Below are positions 8,150-16,130 of a stretch of 64,000 bases of DNA, in pieces. The first letter of the stretch is position 1. Every line of letters begins with the position of its first letter. Source of the DNA: Pseudobdellovibrionaceae bacterium (GTDB lineage Bacteria > Bdellovibrionota > Bdellovibrionia > Bdellovibrionales > UBA1609); assembly GCA_018663505.1 (NCBI GenBank), contig JABJQG010000020.1, forward strand, positions 62,001 through 126,000. The letters run 5' to 3'. A program made the translations under genes and the position numbers. The notes under the pieces were generated by a model, which saw nothing but the letters and a program-made list of their open reading frames with translations, was not told the DNA's origin and did no database searches.

Positions 8150-8167
8150 TGACCAAGATGCCGGTCA
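8150..8167. promoter_or_regulatory. Upstream activator site 1 (TGACC-N8-GGTCA)
   Basis: TGACCAAGATGCCGGTCA preceded by AAAG. First of three 18-bp palindromes ahead of the sigma-54 promoter, 251 bp before its -24 box. Length and arms are the same in all three copies. Probable binding site of the NtrC-type activator encoded downstream. Confidence 0.65.
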
Positions 8168-8175
8168 GATGGGCG

Positions 8176-8211
8176 TTTCGGAAAGTTTATTGATTTCAAT
8201 TATTTCCGAAA
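8176..8211. repeat. Two near-palindromes TTTCSGAAA 27 bp apart
   Basis: TTTCGGAAA (8176-8184) and its exact reverse complement TTTCCGAAA (8203-8211) lie between activator sites 1 and 2. Together they can form a 9-bp stem. They may bind a second regulator. One more copy lies upstream of the chemoreceptor at 2563. Confidence 0.4.
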
Positions 8212-8236
8212 TAATGGATCAGCGTTAGAAAGAAAG

Positions 8237-8254
8237 TGACCCAGAGATGGGTCA
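8237..8254. promoter_or_regulatory. Upstream activator site 2 (TGACC-N8-GGTCA)
   Basis: TGACCCAGAGATGGGTCA preceded by AAAG, 164 bp before the -24 box. Arms extend to 6 bp (TGACCC/GGGTCA). Confidence 0.65.
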
Positions 8255-8334
8255 AATCTATTGAGCAAGGGAGTTTTAAAAACCAATTGTTTTAGTCGGT
8301 TAGAATGTATGTTGAATTGTTAATTGGAATAAAG

Positions 8335-8352
8335 TGACCAAGACCTTGGTCA
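8335..8352. promoter_or_regulatory. Upstream activator site 3 (TGACC-N8-GGTCA)
   Basis: TGACCAAGACCTTGGTCA preceded by AAAG, 66 bp before the -24 box. Best palindrome of the set (8-bp arms TGACCAAG/CTTGGTCA, 2-bp spacer). Confidence 0.7.
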
Positions 8353-8400
8353 TCCCAAAGTTGCTGCTGATAATGTGTTGTGTTTTCAACGACTTAATTT

Positions 8401-8416
8401 TGGCACTGGTATTGCT
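8401..8416 (+). promoter_or_regulatory. Sigma-54 promoter of the signalling operon
   Basis: TGGCAC-N5-TTGCT, an exact match to the -24/-12 consensus, ending 41 bp before the ATG of a sigma-54 activator gene. With three activator-type palindromes at 66-251 bp upstream, positive autoregulation of the operon 8458-14564 is the natural reading. Confidence 0.85.
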
Positions 8417-8457
8417 CTATAGAGAATCAGGCACATTGAGCCTCTAGGAGAACTAAC

Positions 8458-9873
8458 ATGAACTATAAAGTTTTAATCGCTGATGACAAGCCTCTTGTCC
8501 TCAATAGCTTTAAGGATGCTTTGCTTAATCATTTAGATATTGATGCAGACTTCTCCCGCACAGGTAGCGATGTAATAGCAAAAGTTAAAGCTGATCCCTA
8601 TGGGTATGCAGTCATTGTTTTAGATTTCCATTTTGAAGGCGAAACTAAAAATGGCGCTGAGATTGCCAAGGTCCTACTTGAGTTAAACCCGAAACTTTTA
8701 ATATTGATAATGACTGGTGATGAGTCTGCTGAAGCTCCTATTGCAAGTCTTCGTGCTGGTGTTAAAGACTTTATTCAAAAAGGCGAAGATCTCTCTGAGA
8801 CTTTAAAAATTATAAGAAGCTATTGTAAAAAATTTGATGAAACTCGCAGAGTCGTTGCCGCCACTCCTAATAAAAAAATGAAATTCTATAAAAATGAAAA
8901 GCTTATCAATCAAATAGGTATGATTGGCTGGTCTGATGACCTTGCAGATATTGCAAAACAAATTTTGCAATTGAGTAATACTGGTAGTGATAGCACTGTT
9001 TTAATTCGAGGAGAATCAGGGACAGGTAAAGAATTGATAGCTAAAGCAATTCATAACCTATCACCACGAAGTCAAAAAAAGTTTATTGCAATAAACTGTG
9101 GAGCAATCCCCTCAAATTTATTGGAAAGCGAACTTTTTGGACATGAAAGAGGAGCTTTTACGGGTGCGAACACAAAAAAGATTGGTAAGTTTCAAATTGC
9201 TAATGGTGGAACAATTTTTCTTGATGAAATTGGCGATATGCCAACAGAGTTACAAGTAAAACTTTTAAGAGTACTGCAAGAAGGTACAATTGAACCAGTA
9301 GGTGCTTCAACACCGATAAAGGTAAATGTTAGAATCCTTGCTGCTACTCATGTAAACCTAGAAGATGCTATTCAACAAGGGAGTTTTCGAGAAGACCTCT
9401 ATTACCGCCTTAATGTTATTCCACTATTTCTGACTCCGCTTCGTGTAAGACCTATTGATATAGAACCTCTTGTTATTTTTTTTCAAGATCAATTCAAGGG
9501 TGAGAGAAAGAAGATCCTTTACAAAACTTTGAAATATTTAAAAGCATATAGTTGGAAAGGTAATGTTCGAGAATTAGAAAATACAGTCAACCGTCTGTTG
9601 ACCATGGTTCCTAATAGTGAAATTACACCAGACGATTTAGATGCAAAGTTTTTTAACAATACTCCTCAAGATATTGATGATTTTAATTGTGACTACCCTG
9701 CATATCGAAAGATGATTGAGGATCTTGCAGAGGATAAGGAGAAAGAATACATTTTGCACAGAATTCGAGGAGCAAAATCATTAAGAGCTGCTGCTAAAAG
9801 CATTTCTATTCCAAACACCTCTCTACAGCACAAACTAAATAATTGGGGCTATTCAGTTAAGGAGGTTCTCTAA
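8458..9873 (+). CDS. NtrC-family sigma-54 response regulator
   Basis: 471 aa. A receiver domain (1-125) carries the phospho-acceptor Asp56 (VIVLDFHF). An AAA+ domain (~150-390) has Walker A GESGTGKE (185-192), the sigma-54-contacting GAFTGA loop (232-237) and Walker B GGTIFLDEIGD. A Fis-type HTH lies at the C-terminus (RGAKSLRAAAKSISIPNTSLQHKLNNWG). It remodels sigma-54 RNA polymerase after phosphorylation, probably by the hybrid kinase at the end of the same operon. It should bind the TGACC-N8-GGTCA sites here and the related sites before the transfer operon. The stop is followed directly by the next ATG. Confidence 0.95.
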   Translation: MNYKVLIADDKPLVLNSFKDALLNHLDIDADFSRTGSDVIAKVKADPYGYAVIVLDFHFEGETKNGAEIAKVLLELNPKLLILIMTGDESAEAPIASLRAGVKDFIQKGEDLSETLKIIRSYCKKFDETRRVVAATPNKKMKFYKNEKLINQIGMIGWSDDLADIAKQILQLSNTGSDSTVLIRGESGTGKELIAKAIHNLSPRSQKKFIAINCGAIPSNLLESELFGHERGAFTGANTKKIGKFQIANGGTIFLDEIGDMPTELQVKLLRVLQEGTIEPVGASTPIKVNVRILAATHVNLEDAIQQGSFREDLYYRLNVIPLFLTPLRVRPIDIEPLVIFFQDQFKGERKKILYKTLKYLKAYSWKGNVRELENTVNRLLTMVPNSEITPDDLDAKFFNNTPQDIDDFNCDYPAYRKMIEDLAEDKEKEYILHRIRGAKSLRAAAKSISIPNTSLQHKLNNWGYSVKEVL

Positions 9874-11001
9874 ATGATTACCAGCTTACTTAATTTCAAG
9901 TCGAATATGATGAAGAAGTTAGTTACTTCGATTGGAGGCCAGGAATATTTAACAGTTCAAATCGATATTACTAATGCTTGTAACTTGAAATGCTATCATT
10001 GTTACCACCCTAATCATGTAAATAGGGGGGCTCTTTCATTAAATGATTGGTTTGAAGTCATTGGCCAATATAAAAAACTGATCAACAAGCTGATGGTAAA
10101 GTCCTCATTTGTTATCTGCGGCGGAGAACCCTTGCTAAGCCCAATGTTACGACCATTTCTTGAAAAAGTGAGACAAGAATGGCCATTGGCCCCAATTTCA
10201 CTTTTAACAAATGGCACATTACTGACCGCCAAAAATATCTCTCTCTTAAAAGAGTTTGATATTAATATACAGGTTTCTTTAGATGGCCCAACAGCAGATC
10301 AGCATGATTTAAAAAGAGGCAAGGGGAATTTTGAGAAAAGCAAAGCTGGTATTAAACTTGCCCTTGATAGTGATATTAGTGTTCATATACTCGCAGTTCT
10401 ATCTAAGCAGTCATCACAGTGGATTGCTGATTTCTTTAAAATGGCCCGAGACCTGAGAGTATATTCAATGAATTTTACTCGATTAATAGTTGCAGGTAGT
10501 GGTCAGGAAATGGTTAAAAGAGGAGAAGATTTTTCCCTTATAGGGCTGGAGTTAAGGGATGCGTATATTTCAATTTTAAAAAACTCGAAACAATATGGAG
10601 TTACAACAAATACAAACAAACCACTTTTTTGTTTAATTGATAAGTCCCTTGGAGCCAATTCAAAATTTGGCTATCAGGGGCTTGTTATTGATTATAAGGG
10701 AAATTTAAAGGTTTCTAGCAGGACCGACTTTATCTTGGGAAATGTTCTATCAAAGGGGCTTGAAAAGCTATTCTTAAAACACCCCCTGTTGAAAAAACTC
10801 AGGACCGAAAAAATTCAAGGCTGTGAAAAATGCGAGTATCTTACCCAATGTGGTGGAGATCGAAACGCTAGTTATGCCACTAATGGTAACTACCTTGGTT
10901 TTGATGAAGGATGTTGGAAATCAGAAATTCTAATTTTAAAAGGAGAACATGATGAAAATCAAAAAAGCAATAATCTCATTGCTGGCAATATTGCCAATTA
11001 G
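9874..11001 (+). CDS. Radical SAM/SPASM peptide-modifying enzyme
   Basis: 375 aa, RBS AAGGAGG. The radical SAM cluster motif CNLKCYHC has Cys36, Cys40 and Cys43. GGEP-type SAM-binding residues follow (FVICGGEPLL), then a TIM-barrel stretch with VSLDGP. The C-terminal SPASM-like segment GCEKCEYLTQCGG ... GCW supplies auxiliary cluster ligands. SPASM radical SAM enzymes typically modify ribosomal peptides. The next gene starts inside the last 53 bp of this one and encodes a small exported protein, the obvious candidate substrate. The substrate and chemistry are inferred; anaerobic sulfatase-type maturation is the alternative. Confidence 0.9.
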   Translation: MITSLLNFKSNMMKKLVTSIGGQEYLTVQIDITNACNLKCYHCYHPNHVNRGALSLNDWFEVIGQYKKLINKLMVKSSFVICGGEPLLSPMLRPFLEKVRQEWPLAPISLLTNGTLLTAKNISLLKEFDINIQVSLDGPTADQHDLKRGKGNFEKSKAGIKLALDSDISVHILAVLSKQSSQWIADFFKMARDLRVYSMNFTRLIVAGSGQEMVKRGEDFSLIGLELRDAYISILKNSKQYGVTTNTNKPLFCLIDKSLGANSKFGYQGLVIDYKGNLKVSSRTDFILGNVLSKGLEKLFLKHPLLKKLRTEKIQGCEKCEYLTQCGGDRNASYATNGNYLGFDEGCWKSEILILKGEHDENQKSNNLIAGNIAN

Positions 11002-11269
11002 TTCAATCGCATTTGCAGCAGACTACAATCTGAACTCTGTAGATGTACCTGTCGAACCAGAACAGGTTGAAGAGGAGTTTCTTCAAAGGCTTGAGGACAA
11101 CCAGTTACCTCTGAAGTATTATCGTTTCTTGAAGGAGCATAAGATTGAAAACTCAGATCAGCTTCTTTCGGATGATAATTTAGAAAAGAAGAACAGGTTA
11201 CTTGATGAATATTCTAAAGACTATGTCGCCCCACTAGGGCGTGTCAGCGGAACGATTAGCATTATGTAA
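10949..11269 (+). CDS. Small exported protein, candidate radical SAM substrate or peptide signal
   Basis: 106 aa, RBS AGGAG, starting with ATGATG inside the end of the radical SAM gene. A Sec signal peptide (KKAIISLLAILPISSIAFA) would be cut at about residue 23. The mature part is acidic and helical (VEPEQVEEEFLQRLEDNQ) with a distinct C-terminus APLGRVSGTISIM. It has no Cys. The overlap with a SPASM enzyme and the downstream oligopeptide-binding protein suggest a precursor of an exported modified peptide. A structural periplasmic partner of the sensor kinase is also possible. Confidence 0.7.
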   Translation: MMKIKKAIISLLAILPISSIAFAADYNLNSVDVPVEPEQVEEEFLQRLEDNQLPLKYYRFLKEHKIENSDQLLSDDNLEKKNRLLDEYSKDYVAPLGRVSGTISIM

Positions 11270-11280
11270 GGGGATCTGTT

Positions 11281-12807
11281 TTGAAAAAAATAACTATCGG
11301 AGCACTGGCAATATTAACTTTTGGCCTACTCTATTTTTACATAGGATTAAGTATGAATAAAATAACAACACTAAAAGTAGGTTTCCCTGTCCATTGGGGA
11401 AACCTCATCCCATCGTTACAACATACTGGCTATGCTGATGCCCTGATGGCCAATCAATTTGAGGCCCTTGTGGTTGCTGGTACTGGTGGGGTAACTCAGC
11501 CATTGGCAGCTAAAAGTTGGACTGTAAGTGAAGATTTCAAAGTTTTTACTTTTAAAGTTGATACGGAAAGAAAATTTTCTAATGGTGAGCAGCTAACTGC
11601 CAGTGATTTTAAAAGATCATGGGAATATGGACTTACTCTCGATCCAAAATCATCAAATAGTAGCTTACAAGATGTTATGTACCGTGTGCTTGGCTTTGAG
11701 AACTTCAATAAAACTGGGCACCTTGAAGGGGTTACTGTTATTGATAAGGAAACACTTAAGGTAGAGTTTAAAGAATCATTTAGGATGGCACTCAATCATC
11801 TAGCAGGAAGTCGGATGTCAGCATTTATCAAAAAAGATGACTCCTATTTGGGTACTGGCCCCTATATTCTTACCGACAAAGATAAAACCCTCTATTTGTC
11901 TCGTAATGAATACAGTACTGCTGATGTTGGATTTGATAGTATTGAAATAATAGTTGTTCCACCAACAGAGGCCAGTGATGCCTTAAGTACAGGGCTTGTG
12001 GATATCTACACTTTTGCAGAATTTGCTAATATACAAGAATGTTTTGAAGGTGATGAACTAATTGGCTGCTACTCAGGAGCTGAGGCACAACATAGAAGTT
12101 TAATGTTGAACGGTATGAGTGGTCGGTTTTTTGAAAATAAAGACTACCGTAAAGCGATACAATCTTTAGTTAAAAAGAGTTTAACTAAAGAGGTTCTGCC
12201 TTCTTTTTATCAATACAATTTGAACATTGATCCTCAGATATATCTACCGTTACAAATTGGTCGATTAGACACTGAAACTGCTAACATGGAGGTTGCTGAA
12301 GGTGAAAAGCACATTGCAGCGTTTATTGCAGCGACTCAAAAAGACCCTCTCTATATGATTACATCAGAAGAAAACAACTGGATGCAGGATATTCTAGAGT
12401 CTGCTGGAGTTAAATTCACAGAAGACTCTGGTTTCATTACAACTCAAGAAAGAGTGAAAATGTATTACAAAACCCATAAGGCTGATGTTTTTGTTATGGC
12501 CTTCAGTGTTGCCAGTGGAGATCCTGATGGAATATATCATGCCTTAGGCAAGAATGGATCTATTGGGTCACCAATACAGTACCGGCCAAGCGTCTCTGAC
12601 TTACTGGAAGAAGGGCGACATATTCTTGATCTTAAAAAAGCAGATGCTCACTACAAAAGGGTTTCAGAAGAAACTTTACGAGAAGTTCCATTTGTTCACT
12701 TGGGTTTTACGAAAACAATTGTTGCCTACAGGAAAGATAAAATTAAAGTAAAAAATAAGTACAAGAAACGAGATGACTCGAAGTTGTCAATTTACGAGGC
12801 AATTTAG
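11281..12807 (+). CDS. Membrane-anchored oligopeptide-binding protein (SBP family 5)
   Basis: 508 aa, TTG start after AAGGGGA. Residues ~4-20 form a signal anchor rather than a lipobox; there is no Cys cleavage site. The rest matches OppA/DppA-type family 5 binding proteins (LAKSW-like start AAKSWTVSEDFKVFTFKV, GEQLTASDFKRSWEY, GTGPYIL, and PDGIYHALG near the end). No permease or ATPase gene lies nearby, so it is likely a sensor, not an importer. It sits between a candidate peptide signal and a hybrid kinase with a ~100-aa periplasmic domain, which suggests that the bound peptide is reported to the kinase. Confidence 0.88.
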   Translation: MKKITIGALAILTFGLLYFYIGLSMNKITTLKVGFPVHWGNLIPSLQHTGYADALMANQFEALVVAGTGGVTQPLAAKSWTVSEDFKVFTFKVDTERKFSNGEQLTASDFKRSWEYGLTLDPKSSNSSLQDVMYRVLGFENFNKTGHLEGVTVIDKETLKVEFKESFRMALNHLAGSRMSAFIKKDDSYLGTGPYILTDKDKTLYLSRNEYSTADVGFDSIEIIVVPPTEASDALSTGLVDIYTFAEFANIQECFEGDELIGCYSGAEAQHRSLMLNGMSGRFFENKDYRKAIQSLVKKSLTKEVLPSFYQYNLNIDPQIYLPLQIGRLDTETANMEVAEGEKHIAAFIAATQKDPLYMITSEENNWMQDILESAGVKFTEDSGFITTQERVKMYYKTHKADVFVMAFSVASGDPDGIYHALGKNGSIGSPIQYRPSVSDLLEEGRHILDLKKADAHYKRVSEETLREVPFVHLGFTKTIVAYRKDKIKVKNKYKKRDDSKLSIYEAI

Positions 12808-12815
12808 GGGTTAAT

Positions 12816-14564
12816 GTGATGATATCAATTAACAAATGGTTTTCAAAAAATGCTAAACGTCCATTGTTCCTTCTGGGACTAGGAACCATTGTTGTGCAGA
12901 TATGTTTCATTTTCTATATTTCTATTATTCAACATCGTGACCAATCAAGTAGTGTCGAAAATCTTTTTACAATTGCAAACCTCGCTCTTGAACAAAAAAA
13001 TAGGCCCATCCTTGAATCAACATTTGATGTAGCCATAGAAGAGCTTGGTGCAGAACAAATTATTCTATGCAAAGGCACTGAAACAATAATGAAGCTTCCT
13101 CTGGGAAAATCTAGTTGTGAAAATTTACCTGAAATTAATTTGTTTACAAAACACCTTAAATTTTCAGCCATTGGCCGACCTGATTATCAATTTCATTTCT
13201 ATCTACCTGCGCTACTCCTCTCCCGTTCTTATTTAGTTTTGTTTTCTATAACCTTTATGTTTTTTGTGCTTTCTATACTAATAATACTTAAAGTCCAAAG
13301 GAGGTTTTCTGAGGATATCCTAGAGCCGTTAGAAAATAAGCTTTTGTCAGACAATGAGATTAATATCATCCAACTAGAAGAGCTTCGTAATAAAATTAAA
13401 AAAGTAAGGGCCGCAAGAGAGAAGGAGGCTGCTGCAAATGCAATTTTAGAACATAAAACTAAAGTAGCTCATAATATTCGCTCTCTTGTTCAAACACTAA
13501 AGTCATTACAATCCTCTATTCAGGAAAAGCTTTCTCCTGCCAAGAAAAATCTCTTTAATGATGTTGTCGAAGGCATTGGAGACATTCTTACTGAATTCTC
13601 GGTAAAAAGCACGCCTATAAAGGTAAATAACACTTACTCAACAGATGAAGCCTTTTTCACTAATATGAATGAGATCAACAATAAAAGAACTAGAATTGAA
13701 GTCGTTGATGTTATTAAATCTATTGTAAAGCAAAAACGCTGCGAGCTTAAATCATTAAATCCTGATGTTTCAATATCATATAAAATCGATGACAGTGTTA
13801 GCTATTCCTTTATCGATGTTGAAGAGGCTGAGTTCAGATCGATATTATCAAACATTATAAATAATTCTTTTGAGTCTCGATCATCTTTGGCGAATAAAAT
13901 ACAAATCAATGTGATCAAAATCGCCGAGAAAATTGAAATTAGAATTTTGGATACAGGCAGTGGTATTCCTTTTGAGGTATTGAAGTCCTTATTCCACAGA
14001 GGAACAACATCAGGGAAAACGAATGGGACTGGATACGGTCTTTTTCATGCAAAATCTTTTTTAAATTCTTGGTCAGGAGATATTAAAGTTGAAACAACAT
14101 CATCTAAAGGTACAGTGATCCTTCTGGATATACCATGCTGGCATCCAGCTCCGTTTGTTTTGAGTAATAGTGATACTGTTGTGATCGTAGATGACGATCA
14201 ATTAGTTCATGATATTTGGAAGGCACATATCAGTATGTGGGAGAAGGGCACGGGAAAGATGATTATATCAAAATTTTTTCTTAACCCCGTGGATGCTGAA
14301 AAATGGATTAGTAATGCAGCAATAGACTATTCACAAACTACTTTTCTCATTGATAATGACTTGGGTAAAAATTTTGAGTCAGGAAGCTCATTAATAAACA
14401 GCTTAGGAATTAACGAAGTCGCTACCCTCGTTACAAATAGGTATGATGACAAAAATTTGATTTCTTTTTGCAGATTAAATAACATATTCTTACTTCCCAA
14501 ACCGTTTATCTTTTCTACAGAGAATTGCTTCTTTGATAGTTCTGTTACCTATTTTGAAAGCTAA
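12816..14564 (+). CDS. Hybrid sensor histidine kinase
   Basis: 582 aa; GTG at 12816 or ATG at 12819 after AGGGG. TM1 ~17-38, periplasmic domain ~40-130, TM2 ~136-158. The H-box reads KVAHNIRSLVQTLKS (His219). The ATPase has an N-box (SILSNIINNSFESR), DTGSGIP and GTGYGLFHAKSF. The C-terminus (~445-582) is a receiver domain (DTVVIVDDDQLVHD, then FLIDNDLG, then LLPKPF). It is last in the sigma-54 operon. Likely input: ligand state of the membrane-anchored peptide-binding protein. Likely output: phosphorylation of the NtrC-type regulator encoded first. No Hpt is visible nearby. Confidence 0.93.
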   Translation: MMISINKWFSKNAKRPLFLLGLGTIVVQICFIFYISIIQHRDQSSSVENLFTIANLALEQKNRPILESTFDVAIEELGAEQIILCKGTETIMKLPLGKSSCENLPEINLFTKHLKFSAIGRPDYQFHFYLPALLLSRSYLVLFSITFMFFVLSILIILKVQRRFSEDILEPLENKLLSDNEINIIQLEELRNKIKKVRAAREKEAAANAILEHKTKVAHNIRSLVQTLKSLQSSIQEKLSPAKKNLFNDVVEGIGDILTEFSVKSTPIKVNNTYSTDEAFFTNMNEINNKRTRIEVVDVIKSIVKQKRCELKSLNPDVSISYKIDDSVSYSFIDVEEAEFRSILSNIINNSFESRSSLANKIQINVIKIAEKIEIRILDTGSGIPFEVLKSLFHRGTTSGKTNGTGYGLFHAKSFLNSWSGDIKVETTSSKGTVILLDIPCWHPAPFVLSNSDTVVIVDDDQLVHDIWKAHISMWEKGTGKMIISKFFLNPVDAEKWISNAAIDYSQTTFLIDNDLGKNFESGSSLINSLGINEVATLVTNRYDDKNLISFCRLNNIFLLPKPFIFSTENCFFDSSVTYFES

Positions 14565-14583
14565 ATAGTTTTTTTAGTATTAA

Positions 14584-14742
14584 TTACTGCGGGTTATTTT
14601 TCAATAAATACAAAAATAGTCTCATAATATTGTCGTCCTCCTCTTCATAAGCCGTTAAATGATAAGTTTTTTTTAAACTTTCAATTTCGTTCTCTAGAGA
14701 AGATATTTTACTTAATAATCCAATCGAATGCTGTATAGACAT
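14584..14742 (-). CDS. Small coiled-coil protein (52 aa)
   Basis: Minus-strand ORF starting at 14742 with GGAGG 7 nt upstream. The sequence begins MSIQHSIGLLSKISSLENEIESL, a likely heptad coiled coil, then an acidic patch (AYEEEDDN) and a helix LFLYLLKNN. It ends 20 bp after the kinase stop, converging on the signalling operon. The good ribosome site supports a real gene. Possibly a regulator by protein contact; not recognised. Confidence 0.5.
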   Translation of the reverse strand: MSIQHSIGLLSKISSLENEIESLKKTYHLTAYEEEDDNIMRLFLYLLKNNPQ

Positions 14743-14801
14743 CTAAGCCTCCATTTTCTGTTAGCTGTGTCAACCACATGTTGCCTATGACAATATAAAG
14801 T

Positions 14802-14830
14802 TTGACATCTCAAACATTATACATTAAATT
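14802..14830 (+). promoter_or_regulatory. Sigma-70-type promoter of the iron operon
   Basis: TTGACA (14802-14807), 17-bp spacer, TAAATT (14825-14830). The start of transcription would fall close to the Fur-box-like site just downstream. Confidence 0.5.
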
Positions 14831-14846
14831 CACTTTGTTTCAATGA

Positions 14847-14861
14847 TGATAACGATTATCA
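14847..14861. promoter_or_regulatory. Fur-box-like operator
   Basis: TGATAA-CGA-TTATCA, a perfect 6-bp inverted repeat inside GATGATAACGATTATCAGT. It resembles the Fur consensus GATAATGATAATCATTATC and sits between a promoter and the first gene of a FeoA/FeoB operon. Iron-dependent repression is expected. Confidence 0.7.
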
Positions 14862-14914
14862 GTTACATTTTATTTCATTATGTAGCTGAAATAACACACC
14901 CAAAGGGAGGGAAA

Positions 14915-15217
14915 ATGAAAAAGTTAATTACAATGGTAGTAATGAGTATGTCACTGTCGAGCGCTTTTGCAGGAGTTCCAGAAGGCTTCTACGAAGATGG
15001 CCTAATTCGAGTTAAAGTCACAGATTTGCGGGCCATTATGGCAAGAAAAAAAGCAAGAGCTGAAAGAGATGAAAAGATTGAACTGGCAAAAGTTGATTGT
15101 CATGCCATCTATGGGGATTTCTCCATTGGCCACCAGTGGACTGTAGCACGACGTTATGGCAAAGCTCGTTATGTAGCAAAATCAAGTGCTGAAATATCTT
15201 GTGTAGAGTCAGAGTAA
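14915..15217 (+). CDS. Small exported protein of the iron operon
   Basis: 100 aa from the ATG at 14915 (GGGAGG upstream). An upstream ATG overlaps the Fur-like box and is rejected. Signal peptide MKKLITMVVMSMSLSSAFA. The mature ~80 aa are basic with two Cys (VDCHAIYG, EISCVESE), probably a disulfide. First gene after the Fur-box-like site, so probably iron-repressed with feoAB. Function unknown. Confidence 0.65.
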   Translation: MKKLITMVVMSMSLSSAFAGVPEGFYEDGLIRVKVTDLRAIMARKKARAERDEKIELAKVDCHAIYGDFSIGHQWTVARRYGKARYVAKSSAEISCVESE

Positions 15218-15329
15218 ACCAAATTTGAGTGGAGATGACCAATTATATGAGAGAGGTCATCTTCACTTTTTAGCTTAGAACAAATAAATAGATCCCATGT
15301 AAAGATTGGGCCAAACAAGGAAACTATAG

Positions 15330-16127
15330 ATGCAATCACTTTTTGGAATGTTTTGTATTTTTTTATCACTTCAAGCATTAGCTTCAACATCTCAAAAAAA
15401 TTCAACCTCAGTAGATCAATTAAAGTCATCACCAGCAACACTTGAGATAGAGGTCGATAATCAACTTTCTAGAGATGATGACAATAAAATTAATGGCCTT
15501 ACAAATGTCCTAGCTCTAAATTTTAATTATGAATTTTCAGAAATTCACTCTATAAATTTCAATACTGAAATTTCCCATCAAAAGATTGATTCAGAGTCCT
15601 CTAAAAACAATATAGAGTCTATTGAAGCTGGATATTCTAAGAAGTTTCAACTTCAATATTTAAATACATCCTTAACCTCTTCTCTCTATTATCAAATTCC
15701 TGTAAATAAGAACACCAGAGAAGACGAAAACCAAAATGGCTCAGTCTATCTTTTTTTTGAGAGTGAATCGGAGTTATCTTCAAATCTTATAATTGAAGGA
15801 GAAATTCAATTCTTACAATTCTTCAACACCTCATCAAATGAAGGGATAGTCTCTAATCTCTTCAATATTCAGGCTAATCCAATTTTTAGTATTTCAGATT
15901 CTTTATCAATAAAATTACCGCTTAACATAGAATTAGAATTCAATAATGGAAACCTTGGTTATGGGTATTCAACTACTACGATTGCTCCAACCGTAGCTTA
16001 TACTTTCCAATCAGAGATTGAAGTTGAACTTTATGCTGAGTTTACTCCCTACAATGGAACTAAAGTCATTTCTGACTTTGAAAAAAACGTAACTTACGGA
16101 GCAACACTTATTTATGGTGTTTTTTAG
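15330..16127 (+). CDS. Outer-membrane beta-barrel-like protein
   Basis: 265 aa with signal peptide MQSLFGMFCIFLSLQALA. The mature part alternates short polar and hydrophobic strands (NVLALNFNYEFSEIHSINFNTEIS, SVYLFFESESELS, ITYG-type end VTYGATLIYGVF) and ends in Phe, typical of a barrel. RBS AAGGAA. It ends 3 bp before the double feoA gene. An iron-related outer-membrane role is suggested only by context; no TonB-dependent plug is present. Confidence 0.65.
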   Translation: MQSLFGMFCIFLSLQALASTSQKNSTSVDQLKSSPATLEIEVDNQLSRDDDNKINGLTNVLALNFNYEFSEIHSINFNTEISHQKIDSESSKNNIESIEAGYSKKFQLQYLNTSLTSSLYYQIPVNKNTREDENQNGSVYLFFESESELSSNLIIEGEIQFLQFFNTSSNEGIVSNLFNIQANPIFSISDSLSIKLPLNIELEFNNGNLGYGYSTTTIAPTVAYTFQSEIEVELYAEFTPYNGTKVISDFEKNVTYGATLIYGVF

Positions 16128-16130
16128 GAA

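Noticed and set aside
8150-8352. CRISPR or terminator array made of the TGACC palindromes
   Set aside because: Spacing (87 and 98 bp), a fixed 18-bp length and the sigma-54 promoter downstream fit activator sites better.
14843-14914. Upstream start for the exported protein at 14915
   Set aside because: The upstream ATG overlaps the Fur-box-like operator, and a GGGAGG precedes the ATG at 14915 which begins a proper signal peptide.
15169-15441. 90-aa minus-strand ORF across the two iron-operon genes
   Set aside because: Overlaps two signal-peptide genes on the plus strand and has no ribosome site.
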